DNA of 64,000 nucleotides from Clytia hemisphaerica. Its lineage: Eukaryota; Cnidaria; Hydrozoa; Leptothecata; Clytiidae. Under the pieces are notes generated by a model, which made no database searches, was not told the DNA's origin, and saw only the letters and a list, made by a program, of their open reading frames with translations. The translations under genes and the position numbers were made by a program. The DNA lies in contig CACVBU010000538.1 in assembly GCA_902728285.1 (NCBI GenBank), positions 709,141 to 773,140 on the forward strand. Reading direction: 5' to 3'. Of the stretch, positions 56,700 through 64,000 are shown one piece after another (the first letter of the stretch is position 1; each line of letters starts with the position of its first letter).

Positions 56700-57540
56700 T
56701 GATTATTTTTGATTGTCTTTTTTTTATCTCAACTCAATATTGGTCCCACAAAAAGTCACATTCAAATTTTCACCGTTAATATCGAAGAAATGTAATCGAA
56801 TAAAATCGATTACTTCAAAGTTACTTTTGATTCGATTTTTTGATAAAAATGAAGTGTTTTACTTTTTCGATAAGAACAAATCAAGGTGAAAAATTAAGTA
56901 ATTTTGTTCCATAATCGATTGTGCTCATTTACTTGGAGTTAGATTTTTTTCCAGTAATCGAAAAGAGTAATCAAATTCGATTTGATTTAATGTTCGAACA
57001 CAATCGAATGTCACTATTGAACAGTTTTCTTCAAAATGTACGGAAATATAAAAGATGTTCGATTGATTGATTAAGAATAGCCTAAAAGCTTTTTTATTGG
57101 TCATCTAAATCTCGATCTCGATTAAAGTTTGATTACGCTCATTAAACGATATCGAATTAATCGTTTCGTTTTGTGCTCCATCGATCTTGATTGAAGCATC
57201 AAAAAATTATTTTACTTCAATCAAAAGTTTAGAGAGGTCGGCTGTTTGGATCTTTCTCAAGCAAAAATATTTTGTGTTTTGTTTTTGAAATTGCTCGAAA
57301 TTTTGCAACTACTGAACCAAACGCCTTACAAGTGTGAAGATGCGACACACACACGTTGTTTCGACGTACATCTAACACTAGAGCTAATTCATAGTCATAT
57401 GACAGTCACACAAAACAAAAATTTTCCCTTTTTATTTTCTCAGAAAGACATACACTGGCATGTTCACAAGGCCCTTAAAAGTAACTATTTTATAAGAATA
57501 TCTTTCATAAAAATAAAATCGACTGTAGGACTAATGAGAT
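56700..57540. other. Gene-free stretch with ATCGATT-rich sequence
   Basis: TAATCGA, CAATCGA and TCGATT words recur from 56790 to 57200, similar to the patch at 35195-35345. No exon 3 of copy D found. Confidence 0.4.
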
Positions 57541-57549
57541 GTATGAATA

Positions 57550-57844
57550 CACCCCCTTCTCACAGACCCGAACCCTTCCCATTGGAAAAATTGGCCAAAA
57601 TATCGTCCCCAGTGGAAAATAATATTCTAATTTTTGCCCCCGCTGAAAATAATCAGATGAGCAAATCCCCACTGCAAAATATTGTACTATTTTTCCATCT
57701 TTATTGAATCTTTTGGCTAGAAAACAATGGAATTCAAATCCCCAGCCATAAGAAACATGGAACTATCAATCCCCATTGAGTTCTGGTCCGTTATTTCTAC
57801 CCCTGCTGGCTGATAAAATCCCACCGGGTCTGTGAGAAGGGGTG
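57550..57844. mobile_element. hAT-like MITE copy 7, with perfect 8-bp duplication
   Basis: Ends CACCCCCTTCTCACAGACCC and GGGTCTGTGAGAAGGGGTG; flanks TATGAATA at 57542-57549 and 57845-57852 are identical. This is the youngest copy and fixes the family's borders and the 8-bp duplication typical of hAT elements. Confidence 0.85.
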
Positions 57845-57879
57845 TATGAATAGGGTTTTACTTAGGGAAAATAGTTAAT

Positions 57880-57983
57880 TTACCCAGCTGGCACACAACG
57901 TTGTTTCAATGTTCAAATAACGTTCTTAACGTTCATTTAACGTTATTTGAACGTTGAAACAACGTTGTGTGCCAGCTGGGTAA
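57880..57983. mobile_element. 104-bp palindromic foldback element, copy 1
   Basis: TTACCCAGCTGGCACACAAC + GTTGTTTCAATGTTCAAATA + ACGTT is followed after a short centre by its near-exact complement. The whole element is almost one palindrome, rich in AACGTT. Confidence 0.85.
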
Positions 57984-58344
57984 GTATTAAGTAACCAAGG
58001 ACGCTATCCTAAGTGATCGCGGCGGTCCCAAAATTCTTTATTCTTTAACGCAGAGTAGTGTTTGACCTATGCTACCTAGTATGCCCCTAAATTTAAATTC
58101 AAAAGAAAATCAAAGCATTTTGGTCGTTATTTCATTTTGTTCTCTCTTGCTTTTCTTGTTTCGACTTGTAGGAAGATTTTGTCATTAGTTAAGAAGACTT
58201 TTAATGTGTCTTCGAGGACTGGCACTCTAGGAAACCATAGAAATTTCATAACATCATGGGGCTTGCCATAACTTGTTGGAGTATCCACATTTAGGAGGAT
58301 AAGGATGTATGCTTATCTGTTGAAATTAAATTTTAGCGAATACA

Positions 58345-58585
58345 CGTTTTTTATGAGAACAAACTATATAAGAACATAAGGCTTTGATGAACAAAATAGT
58401 AAGAACAAGTTGAGAACAATTTTAAGGCTTTGTGGACTCTGAAACGCTCGATTTCAAAGGAATAAGGACAACAAATATATAATATAAGAACACATAAAAA
58501 AAACTATTTTTAGGCTTAAAATAAGTCAAAAAGCTAAGAACATCGAAAGGCATTTTTATCATAGAATGTCTTTTTCGAAAGTATT
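58345..58585. repeat. 'taagaaca' repeat, copy 5, near full length
   Basis: GTTTTTTATGAGAACAAACT, CTATATAAGAACATAAGGCT, ATAGTAAGAACAAGTTGAGA and GTCAAAAAGCTAAGAACATC are in the family order. Useful as the reference copy. Confidence 0.6.
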
Positions 58586-59300
58586 GTTAAAGAATTCTTA
58601 CAATTTATTGCATTTTTCATTCAAGAAATTCTTATAAAAACTAGTCTTACAGGAAAGAGTGTGTCTTTTACAAAGGCTTGGCTTTTAATTAATTCGGCTT
58701 TTTAATTTGATTGCGTCAGCCTTTACCTTTACATAGGGTCATGGTCGGGGTCGAGATGTTATCGATTGCTGATGTTAGGTTTTATCTTAAATTTCATTCT
58801 TTTATTCTCACAACAATGATCTTATAGTTAAAATGTTTCCAAGTTCTATGACAACGATAACAAAATAGTGTATAAGGAAAAATGTGGGATTCCCCTATCG
58901 ATACGGTTTGTTTTATCGAATTCGAAATTTGATATCTGTCATCGGCGCTTTTTGGACGCCTTATTTCATGATTAGACATGTTCCTTTCAACTTATTGTGG
59001 ATGTTAAAAAACTTTATATCAAATCATGTGAATATCATAAAAGCACTATACTAATCTACAGAGGCGTACATGGTCACAACTTTTTAGAGTAAGATCAATG
59101 AATCAATAACATTAACACACTTTTTAAAATTATCTTTGAAAAAAATTAACACAGAAATGTACAGGCATGGTTATACCAATTATACGAGTATATCTAAGGT
59201 TTCAGAACATTAAATAATAAAGACGAGTTCATTTGTCAAGCTTCAAACTAAGGTAAGCCATTTGATTTCTTTTGCTTTAACGGACAGCCAGTGACGCATC

Positions 59301-59396
59301 CTAGCTGGCACACAACGTTTTTTCGACGTTTATCTAACGTTCACAACGTCCATATAACGCTAGATGAACGTTAAAACAACGTTGTGTGCCGGCTGA
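59301..59396. mobile_element. Palindromic foldback element, copy 2
   Basis: AGCTGGCACACAACGTTTTT ... AACAACGTTGTGTGCCGGCT. Same ends and AACGTT-rich body as 57880-57983 but diverged in the middle. Confidence 0.8.
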
Positions 59397-59499
59397 GATA
59401 CTATATTTTGCTGACATATATCAGTTTCATATGCTTCAAAAGGAAAATATTGACAAGAGTATGGGCGTCTACTTGCGCAATTCTGACGGACTTTACTCT

Positions 59500-59735
59500 T
59501 TTTTTATTACAAGAACAATCTTACAAAAACAACGAGGCTCAAAAAGCCAAAAATTAATTTTAGAACAGGCCTGAGCCTGAATGACTTTAGAGAACACCAG
59601 ATTTGGACAAAAATGCTGAAAAAATGGGGAAAATAAAAACATAGTAAGAACATTTTTAGGCTAGGAACTCAAAAAGTTAAGAAAATCCAAAGGCTTTAAA
59701 GATTTTTGATGTTCTTATCAAAAAAACCTGTATAG
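59500..59735. repeat. 'taagaaca' repeat, copy 6
   Basis: ATAGTAAGAACATTTTTAGG, GGAACTCAAAAAGTTAAGAA and TTTTGATGTTCTTATCAAAA end the copy. The head is diverged. Confidence 0.5.
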
Positions 59736-59749
59736 CTTTTAGTAATTTA

Positions 59750-62240
59750 ATTAAGTATCTCACCTAACTTACCCCTGTATCACTGAAAAGGGCTAAATTT
59801 ATTCAATTTCAAGGAATTTATTTAGTAACCAAAACTAATAAATTTTACTGCTCATCTAACTTAACTCACCTCTGTATCAATGACAGAGATAAGTTTTATT
59901 CAAATTTAATGAATATTTTCTTTGATTAACATGTCTCATTAATTTGAATGTTTATCACACTTAACTCACCTCTGTATCAATGGAAGAGAGTAAATTTATT
60001 AAATTTTTAGGAATGTTTTCTTTAATCAACATGTCTCGTTAATTTAAATGTGTATCTCACTTAACTTACCCCTGTTTCACTGAAAGAGATTCGTTTTATT
60101 CAAATTTTAATTAATATTTTCTTTGATTAACACGTCTTATTAATTTGAATGTGTATCTCACTTAACTTACCCCTGTATCACTGAAAGAGATTAGTTTCAT
60201 TCAAATTTTAATGAATATTTTCTTTGACTAACACGTCTAATCAATTTGAATGTGTATCTCACTTAACTCACCCCTGTATCACTGAAAGAGAATAGTTTTA
60301 TTCAAATTTTAATTAATATTTTCTTTGATTATCACCTCTAATTAATTTGAATGTGTATCTCACTTAACTCACCCCTGTATCACTAAAAGAGAATAGTTTT
60401 ATTCAAATTTTAATTAATATTTTCTTTGATTAACACGTCTAATTAATTTGAATGTGTGTCTCACTTGACCTACCCCTGTTTCACTTAAAGTCATCAAGGA
60501 GATTAGTTTCATTTAAATTTTAATGAATATTTTCTTTGACTAACACGTCTAATTAATTTGAATGTGTATCTCACTTAACTCACCCCTGTAGCACTGAAAG
60601 AGAATAGTTTTATTCAAATTTTAATTAATATTTTCTTTGACTAACACGTCTCATTAATTTGAATGTGTGTCTCACTTGACCTACCCCTGTTTCACTTAAA
60701 GTCATCAAAGAGATTAGTTTCATTCAAATTTAAGGATTCTTTTCTTTGATTAACACATCTCATTAATTTGAATGTGTCTCTCACTTAACTTATCCCTGTA
60801 TCACTAAAGGAGATAAGTCTTATTCAAATTTTAATTAATATTTTCTTTGATTAACACGTCTCGTTAATTTGAATGTGTATTTCACTTAACTTACCCCTGT
60901 TTCACCGAAAGAGAATAGTTTCATTCAAATTTAAGGAATATTTTCTTTGATTAACTTGTCTCATTAATTTAAATGTGTATCTCGCTAAACTTACCTCTGT
61001 ATCACTGAAAGAGATTAGTTTCATTCAAATTTAAAGAATATTTTCTTTGATTAACTTGTCTCATTAATTTAAATATGTATCTCACTTAAGTTACCCCTGT
61101 TTCACTGAAATAGATTAGTTTCATTCAAATTTAAAGAATATTTTCTTTGATTAACATGTCTCGTTAATTTAAATGTGTATCTCACTTAACTTACCCCTGT
61201 ATCACTAAAAGAGAATAGTTTCATTCAAATTTTAATGAACATTTTCTTTGATTAACACGTCTAATTAATTTGAATGTGTATCACACTTAACTCACCTCTG
61301 TATCACTGAAAGAGATTAGTTTCACTTAATTCTGATGAATATTTTCTTTGATTAACATGTCTCATTAATTTGAATGTGTCTTTTATTTAACACACCTTTG
61401 TATCATTGAAAGAGAGTAAATTTATTAGACTTTAAGGAATATTTTCTTTGATTAACATGTCTCGTTAATTTAAATGTGTATCTCACTTAACTTACCCTTG
61501 TATCACTAAAAGAGAATAGTTTTATTCAAATTTTAATGAACATTTTCTTTGACTAACACGTCTAATTAATTTGAATGTGTATCTCACTTAACTCACCCCT
61601 GTAGCACTGAAAGAGAATAGTTTTATTCAAATTTTAACTAATATTTTCTTTAATTAACATGTCTCGTTAATTTGAATGTGTATCTCACTTAACTTACCCC
61701 TGTATCACTGAAAGAGATTAGTTTTATTCAAATCTAATGAATCTTTTCTTTGATTAACACGTCTCATCAATTTAAATGTGTATCTCACTTAACTTACCCC
61801 TGTATCACTGAAAGAGATTAGTTTTATTCAAATTTAATGAATATTTTCTTTGATTAACACATCTCATTAATTTAAATGTGTATCTCACTTAACTCACCTC
61901 TTTATCCCTAATCCCTGAAAGAGATAAGTTTTATTCAAATTTTAATGAATATTTTCTTTTGATTATTACTTCTCATTAATTTGAATGTTTATAACACTTC
62001 TCAACTCTGTATCTTGTTCTATTTTGAAATTTGTTTTCTTTTGGTCATCACCTCCAATCTATTTGTCTATCTCATTTATCTTACTCCTGTATCACTATGT
62101 ATTATGGCATATTTTTCTTGATTGACACATCCAATTAAATTCTGTATTTCACTTAACTTACCTCTGTATCACTGAAAGAGAGTAAATTCATTTAATTTTA
62201 AGAAATATATTTCCTTATTAACACGACCAATTAATTCAAC
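59750..62240. repeat. Satellite array, about 101-bp monomer, about 24 copies
   Basis: Each monomer contains CTGTATCACTGAAAGAGATT, TTTTATTCAAATTTTAATGA, ATATTTTCTTTGATTAACAC, GTCTCATTAATTTGAATGTG and TATCTCACTTAACTTACCCC. Monomers differ by a few substitutions; some form two-monomer patterns (for example TTTCACTTAAAGTCATCAA at 60480 and 60689). Both edges decay. No spacer variation of a CRISPR kind and no coding frame. Confidence 0.9.
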
Positions 62241-62246
62241 TGTTAA

Positions 62247-62862
62247 CCCTTTAAGTGCCGATGTCGTATATATACGACATGGGCTATATAGGAGGGCGAA
62301 GCCCTCCTGTAATGCCCAGTTTGAGTTAGAAATCGTTATTTTTGGTCGAACTCGTAGGAATTAGATTGTCCTTTATGGTCAAGCAAAAAAAAATTCAAAA
62401 GTGAGTCTTTCCAGCGAAATTTTAAGCAAAAAAGTCAAAAAAATGCAAAAAATTGACAAAAATTCACTTTTTTGAGATTCTGACCGTTTTTTGACTATTT
62501 TTGGTCAACGAGTGATCCAAGAACCTCCAAATTTGGCCCTGTTTTACTTTATTCTGTCTTCTAGTGAATTGATTTGAAAATTTACCACTGGGCACCTTTT
62601 CATCAGTTCAGTCAGGTCCGCGCAGCGGGCCTGACTGCTTTAATTCCCTAACCTACCCCCCCCCCCTTGACCGCCGCCCACCACGTCCTTCCTATATCGA
62701 GCGGCGCCGAAGGCGCCCAAAAGAAAGAAGAGACTCTAAGCTATCCAACGAGCTATATACGAGCTTCTAATTCCTTCTAGATCAGGAGATATAAGCCCTT
62801 AAAGTTTGAACTAGCGATTTTTTAAAAAAAACTTAGAAAAAAGGACCCTGGCACTCAAAGGG
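62247..62862. mobile_element. piggyBac-like non-autonomous element, copy 1 (616 bp)
   Basis: Flanked by TTAA on both sides (62243-62246 and 62863-62866). Ends CCCTTTAAGTGCC and GGCACTCAAAGGG form a 13-bp inverted repeat with one mismatch. Just inside is the palindrome GTCGTATATATACGAC. TTAA target and CCC ends are the hallmark of the piggyBac superfamily. No transposase frame. Confidence 0.85.
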
Positions 62863-62987
62863 TTAAAGAAAAATTGCAAAAATTATTTTTTTTTTTAGAT
62901 TTCTCAATTTTTGGCCTAAACTCACTCAAAAATGCTGAAAAACACCAAAAAATCACATTTTCAAAATTTTTTTTTCACTTTGTTTAA

Positions 62988-63603
62988 CCCTTTAAGTGCC
63001 GATGTCGTATATATACGACATGGGCTATATAGGAGGGCGAAGCCCTCCTGTAATGCCCAGTTTGAGTTAGAAATCGTTATTTTTGGTCGAACTCGTAGGA
63101 ATTAGATTGTCCTTTATGGTCAAGCAAAAAAAAATTCAAAAGTGAGTCTTTCCAGCGAAATTTTAAGCAAAAAAGTCAAAAAAATGCAAAAAATTGACAA
63201 AAATTCACTTTTTTGAGATTCTGACCGTTTTTTGACTATTTTTGGTCAACAAGTGATCCAAGAACCTCCAAATTTGGCCCTGTTTTACTTTATTCTGTCT
63301 TCTAGTGAATTGAATTGAAATTTTACCACTGGGCACCTTTTCATCAGTTCAGTCAGGTCCGCGCAGCGGGCCTGACTGCTTTAATTCCCTAACCTACCCC
63401 CCCCCCCTTGGCCGCCGCCCACCACGCCCTTCCTATATCGGGCGGCGCCGAAGGCGCCCAAAAGAAAGAAGAGACTCTAAGCTATCCAACGAGCTATATA
63501 CGAGCTTCTAATTCCTTCTAGATCAGGAGATATAAGCCCTTAAAGTTTGAACTAGCGATTTTTTAAAAAAAACTTAGAAAAAAGGACCCTGGCACTCAAA
63601 GGG
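62988..63603. mobile_element. piggyBac-like non-autonomous element, copy 2 (616 bp)
   Basis: Same length and ends as copy 1, flanked by TTAA at 62984-62987 and 63604-63607. I counted about seven base differences between the copies, so both are young. The orientation is the same, 121 bp apart. Confidence 0.9.
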
Positions 63604-63607
63604 TTAA

Positions 63608-64000
63608 TGGCATTAAAGGTTTAATTTTTACACAAGAGTTCCCGTTTCATACACATATTTCATATCAGTACACTGTCTGCGTTTTGTTATAATATGCTGA
63701 TATAAACGAAAAAATGTTTTTCTTTTCCTGTTTCTGGCCAATCTTGCTCCACATACGTGTTAATCCAGCTTGAAAAAGCTGGTGATGTAAAATTGATGAG
63801 TAAGCAAACCTTTAAACCTATTGATGACTGAAAGAGAAGTAGTTTCTTTTAATCTAAAGGAGCATCTCTGTTTTACTTACACTCTCAGTTAATTTCATGG
63901 ACTTTATTGGGTTTATTTAATGTATGACCTATCATTTTCTTAAACAGCATTGAGTATTTTTTTAGAAAAGCAATATTGGTGAGATTCAATTTAGGTGATG
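63608..64000. other. Right edge, no gene seen
   Basis: AT-rich; a diverged piece of satellite-like sequence (GACTGAAAGAGAAGTAGTTT) near 63826 suggests the array once extended here. Confidence 0.4.

Noticed and set aside
57246-57707. 153-aa ORF downstream of copy D
   Set aside because: Its second half is the hAT-like MITE read in one frame, and no DUF3472 exon 3 motif is present.
59750-62240. CRISPR array
   Set aside because: The whole 101-bp unit repeats with no unique spacers, in animal DNA.

Overview
The window reads as nuclear DNA of an invertebrate animal, probably a cnidarian and perhaps a hydrozoan (inference; no taxonomic marker gene is present). It is AT-rich. Genes are split into small exons with GT-AG introns and lie in a dense bed of short inverted-repeat elements, tRNA-derived SINEs and tandem arrays. 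Nearly all evidence comes from reading exons across splice sites and checking that phases agree, because most genes have no long single ORF.

Layout. 1-623 (-): 5' end of a receptor with an ANF-receptor/guanylate-cyclase-type ligand-binding domain, running off the left edge. 5821-10576 (-): complete six-exon gene for a 463-residue multi-pass membrane protein of unknown family. 14181-16635 (-): exons 2-5 of a secreted DUF3472-like protein (copy A). 19636-21039 (-): at least four phase-consistent exons of a possible BEN-domain-like gene. 23437-31820: an 8,384-bp DNA transposon with perfect 145-bp terminal inverted repeats and a 5-bp target duplication. 32692-34985 (-): a gene section with nine tandemly duplicated mini-exons coding a 25-residue Gln/Thr-rich repeat. 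41686-43675 (-): exons 1-2 of DUF3472-like copy B. 46076-50664 (-): complete five-exon copy C, 369 residues. 54898-56692 (+): broken copy D. 59750-62240: a satellite of about 101-bp units. 62247-63603: two nearly identical 616-bp elements flanked by TTAA, piggyBac-like.

The transposon is the most unusual object. Its two arms are transcribed towards each other: on the left a stand-alone HIRAN-domain protein, a small basic protein and a protein made largely of 28- and 11-residue repeats; on the right a three-exon, 811-residue zinc-binding-like protein that resembles the transposon-associated DUF6589-type family and is the best transposase candidate. Two perfect hairpins lie between the converging genes. 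The element sits inside an older inverted-repeat element.

The second system is the DUF3472-like family. Copies A and C have the same exon lengths and phases (212, 127 and 362 nt for exons 3-5). B has only the first two exons, A lacks the first, and D has a stop codon in exon 2. The family has been duplicated, inverted and partly broken, in a neighbourhood full of hAT-like MITEs and nested insertions.
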